Origin: Suilimivivens sp964393865
GTDB lineage: Bacteria; Bacillota; Clostridia; Lachnospirales; Lachnospiraceae
Reading direction: 5' to 3'
Assembly: GCA_964393865.1 (NCBI GenBank)
Contig: CAYMUW010000010.1
Span: forward strand, 1 to 64,000
DNA length: 64,000 nt
The translations under genes and the position numbers were made by a program. Below, one piece after another: positions 1-8,131 of the stretch. A model generated the notes under the pieces. That model was not told the origin of the DNA and searched no databases. It worked only from the letters and a program-made list of their open reading frames with translations. The first letter of the stretch is position 1. Each line of letters starts with the position of its first letter.

Positions 1-64
1 TAGGGATGCTGGTGAAAACGTACTTCTGTGGATAAAACTGCGGAAACTCAAGAGGGAACGTAAA

Positions 65-123
65 TTGACAACAGATATAGGATTGTATATAATTAAGTAC
101 AACCCATGTGTATAATGTATACA
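65..123 (+). promoter_or_regulatory. Promoter of the ispE operon with possible GntR site
   Basis: TTGACA at 65-70 and TATAAT at 88-93 are separated by 17 bases, a consensus sigma-A promoter. The perfect palindrome TGTATACA at 116-123 lies just downstream, in the leader before the preferred ispE start at 154. FCD-type GntR regulators often bind GT-N-AC palindromes and the second gene of this operon is such a regulator, so autoregulation is possible but inferred. Bases 1-35 are open in one frame and end in TAA, so they may be the tail of an upstream gene; I could not identify it. Confidence 0.7.
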
Positions 124-153
124 ATCGCATACGATCAAGCAGAGGGAAACAAT

Positions 154-1026
154 ATGAGGAATCATGTAGAGAGAAAGGCCTATGCCAAGATCAATCTTGG
201 TCTGGATGTTTTAAGGCGTCGTCAGGATGGCTACCATGAGGTAAAAATGATTATGCAGACTGTGGATATCTGGGACCGGCTTACCTTTACAGAGAAAAGG
301 GAACCGGGAATTGAGCTGTTGGTGGGCGGCGTGGATTTACCTGTGGGAGAGGATAACCTGATTTATAAGGCAGTTAAACTGATTCTGACGGAAACAGGTA
401 CGGATGCCGGCGTAATTATCAGTCTTCAAAAGAATATTCCCATTGCAGCGGGAATGGCAGGAGGAAGCACAGATGCTGCAGCAGTGTTCCATGGTTTGAA
501 TGAGCTGTTTTCTCTTTCCATGAGCATGGAGGATATGATGAGGCTGGGAGTAAAAATAGGCGCTGATGTTCCCTATTGTATTATGGGCGGAACCGCACTG
601 TCCGAGGGGATTGGAGAGATTCTCACACCGCTTCCTGCACCGCCGGAGTGTATTTTGGTGATTGCCAAGCCGGATATCAATGTGTCCACCAAATTCGTCT
701 ATGAAAATCTTCATGCGGACAGATTGACGGAGCATCCTGATATTGACGGAATGGTGGAAGCAATCAGGCAGGGAAGTCTTGGCGGAATCACAGAGCGTAT
801 GGGAAATGTGCTTGAAACGGTTACGATCGGCGAATATCCGATTATTGATAAGATGAAAGGTGTAATGAAGGCAGAGGGAGCCGCAAATGCGTTGATGAGC
901 GGAAGCGGTCCTACTGTGTTTGGAATTTTTACAAATCAGGACTGCGCCCGGAGGGCAGCAGAGCAAATCCGGGTTAAGGAGCTGGCAAAACAGATTTTTG
1001 TCACCGGATTTTATAATGTACGTTGA
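154..1026 (+). CDS. ispE: 4-diphosphocytidyl-2-C-methyl-D-erythritol kinase
   Basis: This GHMP-family kinase phosphorylates CDP-methylerythritol in the cytoplasmic MEP pathway to isoprenoid precursors. The N-terminal AYAKINLGLDVL motif, the glycine-rich ATP loop GMAGGSTDAAA and the C-terminal MSGSGPTVFG segment are all present. With the start at 154 it is 290 residues, normal for IspE. An in-frame ATG at 106 exists, but the ATG at 154 has AGAGGG upstream and gives the usual N-terminus. It is the first gene of an operon with a GntR regulator, a small membrane protein, murI and a DUF1934 protein. Confidence 0.96.
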   Translation: MRNHVERKAYAKINLGLDVLRRRQDGYHEVKMIMQTVDIWDRLTFTEKREPGIELLVGGVDLPVGEDNLIYKAVKLILTETGTDAGVIISLQKNIPIAAGMAGGSTDAAAVFHGLNELFSLSMSMEDMMRLGVKIGADVPYCIMGGTALSEGIGEILTPLPAPPECILVIAKPDINVSTKFVYENLHADRLTEHPDIDGMVEAIRQGSLGGITERMGNVLETVTIGEYPIIDKMKGVMKAEGAANALMSGSGPTVFGIFTNQDCARRAAEQIRVKELAKQIFVTGFYNVR

Positions 1027-1049
1027 GGATATCAAAAAGGAGGGAATGA

Positions 1050-1742
1050 ATGGAAGAACAATTGCAGATTGAAATGGATGAACTGTTACCCCTTCGTGAT
1101 GTAGTATTTAATACTTTAAGAAAAGCAATCCTGACGGGAAAGCTTAAGCCCGGAGAGCGGTTGATGGAGGTGCATCTGGCTAACCGGCTGGGAGTCAGCA
1201 GAACGCCGATTCGCGAGGCCATTCGAAAGCTGGAGCTGGAAGGGTTGGTTATTATGATCCCCAGACGGGGAGCGGAAGTGGCCAAAATTACCGAGAAAAG
1301 CCTGAAGGATGTTCTGGAGGTGCGGCGGGCGCTTGACGCTTTAAGTGTAGAGCTTGCCTGTGACCGGATTGCAAGTGAAGATACCAAACGCCTTTGGGAG
1401 GCTTGTCAGGAGTTTGAGCGGGCGGCAAGAGGAAAGGATGCTGCGGTGATTGCCAAGGCGGATGTGGCGCTTCATGATATTATTGTGGAGGCCACCGGAA
1501 ATTTAAGACTGCAGCAGCTTGTGAATAATCTTGCCGAGCAGATGTACCGTTATCGTTTTGTCTATATTAAGGAAGAGAGCAGGCATGACAATCTGGTGGC
1601 AGAGCACAGAGAAATTTATGAGAGCATAGCGGCCAGAGATAAGGAGCGGGCGGTCAAAGCAGCCAAAATTCATATTGATAATCAGGAGAAAGCTGTTATT
1701 CGTCAGATCAGATTGGAAAATGAAAGTCGGTTGAATAAGTAA
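1050..1742 (+). CDS. GntR-family transcriptional regulator, FCD subfamily
   Basis: This 230-residue protein has an N-terminal winged helix (about residues 10-75, including LKPGERLMEVHLANRLGVSR and TPIREAIRKLE) and an all-helical FCD ligand domain. The FCD part keeps likely metal ligands: an Asp/His pair in DVALHDIIV, a His in EHREIY and one in KIHIDNQ. FCD regulators usually respond to organic acids; the effector cannot be read here. It starts 23 bases after ispE behind a strong AAGGAGGG site. A TGTATACA palindrome in the leader of the operon could be its own operator. Confidence 0.93.
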   Translation: MEEQLQIEMDELLPLRDVVFNTLRKAILTGKLKPGERLMEVHLANRLGVSRTPIREAIRKLELEGLVIMIPRRGAEVAKITEKSLKDVLEVRRALDALSVELACDRIASEDTKRLWEACQEFERAARGKDAAVIAKADVALHDIIVEATGNLRLQQLVNNLAEQMYRYRFVYIKEESRHDNLVAEHREIYESIAARDKERAVKAAKIHIDNQEKAVIRQIRLENESRLNK

Positions 1743-1808
1743 ACGGAAAGCGGCAACACTTTTATCATAAGATGCCTGATACAGTAAGGCAGAAGGGATA
1801 AAAGTGAA

Positions 1809-2093
1809 ATGAAGAAAATATATGAAACGGCAGTGATATTAATTGGGACGCTGGGATGGTGGGGCTTTGTGTATCCCGAGCTTTCCGCAGTGACGGAGGT
1901 CTGCGAGCAGGAAATTGGGACAGAGGACGAGGAGGAAGATGAGATGCTTTCTTTTTCGGAAAAAGTAACGGAGAGCCTTGGAAACCGCGGAATAAAGTCG
2001 GGAGATATTCGTATAAAAAGCCGGCTGCTGGAATATGTATATCGAGAAAAAGAAAAGGAAGAATCAGAAAAGGAAACAGGATATGAAGAGTAA
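1809..2093 (+). CDS. Small membrane-anchored hypothetical protein
   Basis: This is a 94-residue open reading frame of unknown function. The first 25 residues form a hydrophobic segment (TAVILIGTLGWWGFVYPEL), likely a single anchor or uncleaved signal. The rest is very acidic, then lysine/glutamate-rich. Its 3' end overlaps the preferred murI start by 11 bases, so the two may be translationally coupled. It sits between a regulator and murI on the same strand with no terminator. It may be real because of the membrane segment and the position; I recognise no family. Confidence 0.55.
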   Translation: MKKIYETAVILIGTLGWWGFVYPELSAVTEVCEQEIGTEDEEEDEMLSFSEKVTESLGNRGIKSGDIRIKSRLLEYVYREKEKEESEKETGYEE

Positions 2094-2904
2094 GAGTGCA
2101 CCTGTAGGGGTGTTTGATTCCGGGGTAGGCGGACTGACTGTGGCAAGGGAGATTATGCGGCAGATACCCAATGAGAGGATCGTTTATTTCGGAGATACGG
2201 CCAGAGTGCCCTACGGCAACAAATCGAAAGAGACTGTGACAAAATATTCCCGCCAGATCGTGCGTTTTTTACAGACGCAGGAGGTAAAGGCCATTGTGGT
2301 GGCGTGTAATACCGCAAGTGCATATGCGCTGGAGGAGATTAAGGCGGAGGTGGATATCCCCATGATTGGGGTGGTCAAGCCCGGAGCAGTGGTAGCGGCG
2401 CAGACCACCGAAAACGGAAAAATTGGGGTAATCGGTACGGAGGGTACCATAGGAAGCAAAATTTATTCCCATTACATAAAGGAAATCAATTCTGAGGCGA
2501 AGGTGATCGGAAAGGCCTGTCCACTGTTCGTGCCGTTGGTTGAGGAGGGATTATGGCAGGACCCTGTTACCGATGAAATTTCCAAGAGATATCTGGCAGA
2601 GCTGATCGATATAGGGATCGATACATTGATTCTGGGCTGTACCCATTATCCCTTAATCCGTTCTACGGTAGGGAGGATCATGGGAGATAAGGTGACGCTT
2701 GTCAATCCGGCCTATGAGACGGCAAGAGAATTAAGGGAAATGCTGGAGGAACGGGATTTGTTAAATGAGGAAGAGGCGAGGCTGGGAGACAATAAGTATC
2801 GTTTTTTTGTCAGCGATGCGGCGGAAAAGTTTAAAAGCTTTGCCAATTCCATTATCAAGTACGGGATTCTGTCAGCCAAGATTATTAACATAGAAGAGTA
2901 CTAA
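2083..2904 (+). CDS. murI: Glutamate racemase
   Basis: MurI interconverts L- and D-glutamate, supplying D-Glu for peptidoglycan. Both catalytic cysteines are visible, in VVACNTASA and LGCTHYPL, as is the N-terminal FDSGVGGLTV loop with the catalytic aspartate. From the ATG at 2083 the protein is 273 residues, typical of the family. An earlier in-frame ATG at 2035 would add a lysine-rich extension, but AGGAAACAGG precedes 2083 and the extension overlaps the upstream gene. A DUF1934 gene follows 25 bases downstream. Confidence 0.96.
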   Translation: MKSKSAPVGVFDSGVGGLTVAREIMRQIPNERIVYFGDTARVPYGNKSKETVTKYSRQIVRFLQTQEVKAIVVACNTASAYALEEIKAEVDIPMIGVVKPGAVVAAQTTENGKIGVIGTEGTIGSKIYSHYIKEINSEAKVIGKACPLFVPLVEEGLWQDPVTDEISKRYLAELIDIGIDTLILGCTHYPLIRSTVGRIMGDKVTLVNPAYETARELREMLEERDLLNEEEARLGDNKYRFFVSDAAEKFKSFANSIIKYGILSAKIINIEEY

Positions 2905-2929
2905 AAAGCAGCGAAGGACGAGGAGCAGT

Positions 2930-3376
2930 ATGACAAAAGAAGTACTATTGTCCCTGAAAGGGCTTCAGTTGGAAGGCGGCGATGGCGGGCAGGAGTTGGA
3001 AACCATTACACCTGCAGATTATTATATGAAAAACGGAAGCCATTACGTTATATATGACGAGGTGACGGAAGGGTTTGAAGATGTGACCAAAAACATGATT
3101 AAATTCCGGGAAAATTGCCTTGAGGTGACCAAAAAGGGTTTGATTAACGTACATATGGTATTTGAAAAGAATAAAAAGAATATGACCAGTTATATGACTC
3201 CATACGGAAATATTTTGATTGGAATAGATACCGAAGCTTTCCTTCTGGAGGAAGAGGAGAACCGGATTAAGCTTCAGGTCTCCTATGCGCTGGAAGCCAA
3301 TTATCAGTTTCTTGCGGACTGTAAGATAGAAATGCATATCTGCCCCAGAGAAGAGGGAATGAAATTGATGTTATGA
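2930..3376 (+). CDS. DUF1934 domain-containing beta-barrel protein (YwiB-like)
   Basis: This 148-residue cytoplasmic protein resembles the DUF1934/YwiB family, a small lipocalin-like barrel of unknown function common in Firmicutes. Recognisable parts are the start (KEVLLSLKGLQ), the central ADYYMKNGSHYVIYDE and the late TPYGNILIGIDT strand, followed by the alternating pattern of a barrel. It is the last gene of the ispE-murI operon and ends 25 bases before a bidirectional terminator. The family is often next to murI or argS. No catalytic residues are evident. Confidence 0.85.
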   Translation: MTKEVLLSLKGLQLEGGDGGQELETITPADYYMKNGSHYVIYDEVTEGFEDVTKNMIKFRENCLEVTKKGLINVHMVFEKNKKNMTSYMTPYGNILIGIDTEAFLLEEEENRIKLQVSYALEANYQFLADCKIEMHICPREEGMKLML

Positions 3377-3401
3377 AAGGTGCTGTAATTCCAATAAAAA
3401 G

Positions 3402-3428
3402 AAAAGCGCAAGCTGTGCTTGCGCTTTT
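3402..3428. terminator. Bidirectional terminator between convergent genes
   Basis: AAAAGCGCAAGC, a TGT loop and GCTTGCGCTTTT form a perfect 12-bp stem with A and T runs on either side. It therefore works for the DUF1934 gene on the plus strand and the membrane protein on the minus strand. Confidence 0.9.
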
Positions 3429-3434
3429 GGTTTG

Positions 3435-3911
3435 CTATTTAACAGGTTTGGCACCAGCCTTTTCCTGCGCTTTTTCAAGAGCCTGCTTGAAAAATCCCTT
3501 TTTCTTGGCAGGAGCTACCACAGGCTTGCCGTGAAGACCCTTTACGTCAGTGATATAGATACCGCTGACAACTGCCTTGACCTCCTTTTTGACGGGAACG
3601 GAGTCAAATATTTTCTCCTCGCAGACAAGGGACATGACCTGAGGGCCGACCTTTGCCTTGACTATGGGAAGCTTGGAGCCGCGTAGAAGCTTAGGCGTTT
3701 GATCGATAACCACCTGCGGAAGACCGGAATCCTTCATTTTCATTCGTTTCTTATCAATAATAAGCATGGAAATCGTCTGCTTCATGGCATCAATCTGTGC
3801 CTGCTGCTGACTCTGACGCTTTTGAGCTTTCTTTCCAAGGAAATATAAAACTACAAGGGCAATGACCAGAACGGCCAGTATAACTAACAAAACAATCGTG
3901 AATGTATTCAA
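3435..3911 (-). CDS. Single-pass membrane protein of unknown function
   Basis: This 158-residue protein has an N-terminal transmembrane helix (about residues 4-26, FTIVLLVILAVLVIALVVLY) followed by a lysine/glutamine-rich segment that may be a short coiled coil (AQKRQSQQQAQIDAMKQTIS). A compact soluble part follows with VIDQTPKLLRGSKLPIVKAK, and the tail is lysine/alanine-rich. It faces the DUF1934 gene across a shared terminator and is divergent from cls. The pattern matches conserved hypothetical proteins of Lachnospiraceae, but I cannot give a function. Confidence 0.75.
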   Translation of the reverse strand: MNTFTIVLLVILAVLVIALVVLYFLGKKAQKRQSQQQAQIDAMKQTISMLIIDKKRMKMKDSGLPQVVIDQTPKLLRGSKLPIVKAKVGPQVMSLVCEEKIFDSVPVKKEVKAVVSGIYITDVKGLHGKPVVAPAKKKGFFKQALEKAQEKAGAKPVK

Positions 3912-4006
3912 AATAAACCTCCCTGCCGTCGTGCATTCTGTAAATAGGACAGCAACAATGTAAGAAACATTTTAGCATCCTTTAGGAAAATAGGCAAGTA
4001 GTTTCA

Positions 4007-4035
4007 TTGAATTGAAAAAGGGTTTGGTATATAAT
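4007..4035 (+). promoter_or_regulatory. Promoter of cardiolipin synthase gene
   Basis: TTGAAT at 4007-4012 and TATAAT at 4030-4035 have a 17-base spacer. The start codon follows 25 bases after the -10 with an AAAGGAAG ribosome site. Confidence 0.75.
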
Positions 4036-4060
4036 TTAGCAGTAGAAAGGAAGCGGAAGC

Positions 4061-5533
4061 ATGGGCGCGGTTTGGCAGGACATACAGCTTGTATTTGAAT
4101 TTGTTTTTGGACATCTTATGGTGATTAACCTGATTCTTGCAGTGATTATCGTATTTTTTCAGCGCAAGGACCCAAAGTCTGTGTGGGCGTGGCTGCTGAT
4201 TCTGTACTTTATTCCGGTGCTGGGCTTTATTTTTTATCTTCTGCTTGGGACGGATATGTATAAGCAGAAGATGTTTCGAACCAAGGAAATTGAGGATAAG
4301 TTAAGCGATTCCATCAGACATCAGGAGACGATCATCAAAAATCAGGAGCTGGCGGTGGCTTACCATGAGATGAAGGATTACGGGGATCTGGTGCTGTATC
4401 ATCTGCATGCTTCCAATGCGATTTTGACGGATGACAATGAAGTGAAGTTTTTCGTGGACGGAAAGGAAAAGTTTGCCTCCCTGCTGGAAGATATCAGGAA
4501 GGCCGAAAGCTCCATCCACATTCAGTATTATATCATTAAGGACGATGAGGTATTCCGTCCGATTCTTGAGGTGCTTGAGCAAAAGGTTTTGGAGGGCGTG
4601 GAGGTACGTATCCTGTTTGACGGAATGGGAGGACGCTTCGTTAAGAGCAGGAGATGGAAGGAGATTCAGGCAAAGGGCATTCAGATAGCCGAGTTCTTTC
4701 CTCCGATTTTCGGAAAACTTCAGCTTAGAATAAACTACAGAAATCATAGAAAAATTGTGGTGATAGACGGAAAAATCGGTTATGTGGGCGGTTTTAATAT
4801 GGCAAGGGAATATGTGGGACTGGACCGGAAGTTCGGATACTGGCGGGATACCCACATGCGCATTGTGGGTTCGGCGGTCAGCTCTTTGCAGGTAAGATTT
4901 ATTTTGGACTGGAACTTTGCCGAAAGAGGCAACACGCTGCCTTTTGAGGGATATTTGGCGGAGCCGGATGTCAGTTCTGCAAAGGGATGTCCGATGCAGA
5001 TTGTTACCAGCGGACCGGACTCTCTGGAGCAGAGTATTCGAAACACGTACCTTCGTCTCATTCATAAGGCAAAGCACAGCATTTATATTCAGACCCCTTA
5101 TTTTATTCCGGACGAGGCGATCATGTCGGCGCTTGGAATTGCGGTACATTCCGGGGTGGAGGTGAATATTATGATCCCCTGCAAGCCGGATCATCCGTTT
5201 GTCTATTGGGCCACCTATTCCTATGTGGGCGAGCTGGTGCTTCAGGGCGCAAAGTGTTATACTTACATGGACGGCTTTCTCCATGCAAAGGGAATTATTG
5301 TAGATGAGATGGTGCTTAGCTATGGAACCGCCAATATGGACATCAGAAGCTTTGCATTGAATTTTGAGGTGAACGCAATCATATATGACGAGGACAAGGC
5401 AAAGGAGATGGCAGGATATTTCAGGGAGGATCTGAAACAATCAAAGCTGATTACCAGAAATATGTATCTGGGAAGAAGCCTTCCGGTTCGGATTAAGGAA
5501 CAGGTCAGCAGACTGCTTTCACCGCTTCTTTAA
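4061..5533 (+). CDS. cls: Cardiolipin synthase, phospholipase D family
   Basis: This membrane enzyme condenses phosphatidylglycerol to cardiolipin. At 490 residues it has the usual architecture: two N-terminal transmembrane helices (about residues 10-32 and 40-60) and two phospholipase-D HKD motifs, NHRKIVVIDGKIGYVGGFN and LHAKGIIVDEMVLSYGTANM. It appears monocistronic, with its own promoter upstream and the next gene 129 bases downstream. Nothing looks damaged. Confidence 0.95.
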   Translation: MGAVWQDIQLVFEFVFGHLMVINLILAVIIVFFQRKDPKSVWAWLLILYFIPVLGFIFYLLLGTDMYKQKMFRTKEIEDKLSDSIRHQETIIKNQELAVAYHEMKDYGDLVLYHLHASNAILTDDNEVKFFVDGKEKFASLLEDIRKAESSIHIQYYIIKDDEVFRPILEVLEQKVLEGVEVRILFDGMGGRFVKSRRWKEIQAKGIQIAEFFPPIFGKLQLRINYRNHRKIVVIDGKIGYVGGFNMAREYVGLDRKFGYWRDTHMRIVGSAVSSLQVRFILDWNFAERGNTLPFEGYLAEPDVSSAKGCPMQIVTSGPDSLEQSIRNTYLRLIHKAKHSIYIQTPYFIPDEAIMSALGIAVHSGVEVNIMIPCKPDHPFVYWATYSYVGELVLQGAKCYTYMDGFLHAKGIIVDEMVLSYGTANMDIRSFALNFEVNAIIYDEDKAKEMAGYFREDLKQSKLITRNMYLGRSLPVRIKEQVSRLLSPLL

Positions 5534-5662
5534 AAATATGAAATATTCATTAAATAGCGGCAAAAAGCTTTTGATTACCGCTGATTTATGGTATAAAAGA
5601 GAAGTGTTCTTTCGAACATGGAGATACAATCAGGAGCCTGCGGCTCTGACATGGAGGGAAAA

Positions 5663-6754
5663 ATGAAGAGAAAAGTAATCAAGACCGTAATATGTGCAGT
5701 TATGATGCTGGCGCTTACGGCATGCGGAAAGAAGGATACAAGTGAGCTGATTTATTTGCAGGATTTTACGGCCGGAGAGTACGTTACTCTTGGTGATTAT
5801 AAAAACATGGAGCTGGATATTGCGGCGCCTGCGGTAACCGATGAGGAGGTGGAAAGCAATATTGATCTATATCTCCAGTATATGCCGGTTACAGTGCCGA
5901 TTACCGAAGACAGGGCGGCAGAGCTTGGCGATGTTGCCAATATTGATTTTGTGGGAATGATGGACGGAGTTGCTTTTGACGGAGGAAGCGGCGCCGGATA
6001 TGAATTGGTTCTCGGTTCGGGAAGCTTTATCGATGGCTTTGAGGACGGTGTGGTAGGAATGGAAATCGGTGAGACGAAGGATTTGGATCTCACCTTCCCT
6101 GATCCTTATACGACCAATCCGGATCTTTCGGGAGAGCCGGTTGTGTTTACCGTCACCTTAAACAGCTTAGGTGTGTATGAGCCGGCAGAGCTGAATGATG
6201 AGTTTGTTGCGCGGCTGGGAATAGAGGGCTGCTCGAATGTGGATGAATTTAAGGTGTATATATATGACAGTCTTTTAAACAGCCGTACGGAGCAGTATAA
6301 GCAGAATAAAAAGAACCTGATCGTGACGGAAATGGAGAAGATTTGTACCTTTGAGGAAACCCCGGAAGGGATTGTCAATCGTATGCATGATACCATGCTT
6401 GAGTATGTCAGCTATTATGCACAGATGTATGGTATGGAGGTCGCTGATTATACCGCAAATGTTTACGGAGGAACTGCCGAGGAATATGAGGAAACCATCC
6501 GTCAGCAGGCAATGCAGATGGCGCAGCGTTATATTATGCTTGGCGCAGTTGCCGAGGCGGAAGGAATTGCCCTGTCGGATGAGGAATATAATGAGCAGAT
6601 TGCCGAGGATGCGGCATCCTACAATTACAGCGTGGAGGAATACGCAGCAAATATTGATCTGGATACCTATAAGGAAGATCTGCTGGTAGAAAAAACATTG
6701 AATTATCTTTTTGAAACTGTTAAGGACGTCCAGAGTGAAGATACAGAGCAATAG
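5663..6754 (+). CDS. Trigger-factor-like peptidyl-prolyl isomerase lipoprotein
   Basis: This exported 363-residue protein has a lipobox signal (VMMLALTACGKKD), so it is probably anchored on the outside of the membrane. Next comes an N-terminal linker, then an FKBP-type domain (from LGDVANIDFVGMMDGVAFDG to EPVVFTVTLNSL, with LGSGSFIDGFEDGVVGM typical of trigger-factor PPIases), then a long helical C-terminal domain like the chaperone arms of trigger factor or SurA. It likely helps fold secreted proteins. The start at 5663 has AGGGA upstream and yields a clean signal; the ATG at 5618 would bury it. The downstream NlpC/P60 gene follows after 11 bases. Confidence 0.88.
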   Translation: MKRKVIKTVICAVMMLALTACGKKDTSELIYLQDFTAGEYVTLGDYKNMELDIAAPAVTDEEVESNIDLYLQYMPVTVPITEDRAAELGDVANIDFVGMMDGVAFDGGSGAGYELVLGSGSFIDGFEDGVVGMEIGETKDLDLTFPDPYTTNPDLSGEPVVFTVTLNSLGVYEPAELNDEFVARLGIEGCSNVDEFKVYIYDSLLNSRTEQYKQNKKNLIVTEMEKICTFEETPEGIVNRMHDTMLEYVSYYAQMYGMEVADYTANVYGGTAEEYEETIRQQAMQMAQRYIMLGAVAEAEGIALSDEEYNEQIAEDAASYNYSVEEYAANIDLDTYKEDLLVEKTLNYLFETVKDVQSEDTEQ

Positions 6755-6765
6755 AAAGGCTACTT

Positions 6766-8046
6766 ATGAAGAAAAGGCTGGTCAAAGCAATTGCATTTTT
6801 AATCTCATTAATCATGATGATCTCAGTGGTAGAACCGGTGCGTGCTACCAATATTTCCGATCTGGAAAGAGAGAAGGAGCAGCTTGAACAGCAGAAGAAG
6901 GAAGCTGACGAAAAGAAAAATCAGGAGCAGGAAAAGTATAATAATGCAGCGGGGAGGGTTGACTCCATACAGTCCAATGTAGACGAGGTCGCAGAGGAAA
7001 TCGACGAGATTGATGCAGCGTTGGTGGAAACCATTGCAAGTGTAGAACTGATACAGGAGGATATTGCTGCTAAGGAGGAACAGATCGAGGAGACCACAGC
7101 GGATTATGAGGCGGCCGTGGAAGTGGAGCAGGAGCAGTATGAGGCGATGAAGCTTCGCATCCAGTTTATGTATGAGAAGGGTAATACTACTTATTTGGAA
7201 ATTCTTCTGGCAAGTCAGGGATTTGGCAACATGATCAACAAGGTAGAGTATGTGGAAGATCTTTATGAGTATGACAGGAAGCTTTTGGAGGAGTACCAGC
7301 TGGCAAAAGAGGCTGTGGCCGAATTGAAGGAGAAGCTGGAGGAAGAAATGTCGGAGCTGGAAACCCAGCAGCATGAGCTTGAGGAGGAACAGGAAAGTCT
7401 GGAAGCCATGCTTACCGAAAAGCAGGAAGCATACGATAACTATGAGGTTCAGCTGGCTCAGGCCAAGCAGGAAGCAGCGGTTTATAAAGCAAATATCAAA
7501 AAGCAGAATGATGAAATCAAAAGGCTGGAAGCGGCATCGGCGGCCAAGCAGTCAGAGATCGATGCAGCTAAGAAGGCGGAGGAAGAAGCGAAAAAGGCAC
7601 AGGAGCTGGCACTGCAAAAGCAAAATCAAAGCTCTTCGGGCAGTTCCTCGGGAAGCTCTTCTTCCAAAAGCTATGCTTCCGCATCCAGTTATTCGGGCTC
7701 GGGAAGTAAGGGGCAGCAAATTGCCAATTATGCCTGTCAGTTTATAGGAAATCCTTATGTGCCGGGAGGAACCAGCCTGACAGAGGGAGCGGACTGCTCC
7801 GGATTTGTGTGGAGAGTTTATAAGGATTTCGGGTACACGGTTCCCAGAACCTCCTATTCGCTTAGAAGCACCGGAACCGAAGTGTCTTATGCCAATGCGC
7901 AGCCCGGTGACATTATATGTTATGCGGGACATGTGGGAATTTATATCGGCAATGGACAGATTGTACATGCCAGCACCCAGAAGACGGGAATTAAGATTAC
8001 CAATGCTACCTACAAGGAAATCCTGTCGGTGCGAAGAGTGGTGTAA
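6766..8046 (+). CDS. Secreted coiled-coil NlpC/P60 peptidoglycan hydrolase
   Basis: This is a 426-residue cell-wall endopeptidase. A signal peptide covers residues 1-27 (ends PVRA). A long glutamate/glutamine/lysine-rich coiled coil follows to about residue 280, of the PcsB/CwlO-type that interacts with FtsEX. A serine/glycine linker spans about 286-316, then a C-terminal NlpC/P60 domain. The catalytic cysteine is in GADCSGFVWR and the histidine in AGHVGIYIGNG. CwlO-type hydrolases cut the peptide stem during growth and are held inactive until FtsEX acts on the coiled coil. It shares a transcript with the PPIase lipoprotein upstream. Confidence 0.93.
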   Translation: MKKRLVKAIAFLISLIMMISVVEPVRATNISDLEREKEQLEQQKKEADEKKNQEQEKYNNAAGRVDSIQSNVDEVAEEIDEIDAALVETIASVELIQEDIAAKEEQIEETTADYEAAVEVEQEQYEAMKLRIQFMYEKGNTTYLEILLASQGFGNMINKVEYVEDLYEYDRKLLEEYQLAKEAVAELKEKLEEEMSELETQQHELEEEQESLEAMLTEKQEAYDNYEVQLAQAKQEAAVYKANIKKQNDEIKRLEAASAAKQSEIDAAKKAEEEAKKAQELALQKQNQSSSGSSSGSSSSKSYASASSYSGSGSKGQQIANYACQFIGNPYVPGGTSLTEGADCSGFVWRVYKDFGYTVPRTSYSLRSTGTEVSYANAQPGDIICYAGHVGIYIGNGQIVHASTQKTGIKITNATYKEILSVRRVV

Positions 8047-8131
8047 GGGATAGAGAAAAATAATTTCATGAAGGTAATATAGAAAGCGGTTTGGAAAATC
8101 ATTGAGAAAAGCTGCTGAGAAAGGAAAGGTT

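Noticed and set aside
4301..5440. Long minus-strand open frame opposite cls
   Set aside because: It lies fully opposite a clear gene, has no domain features and no ribosome site.
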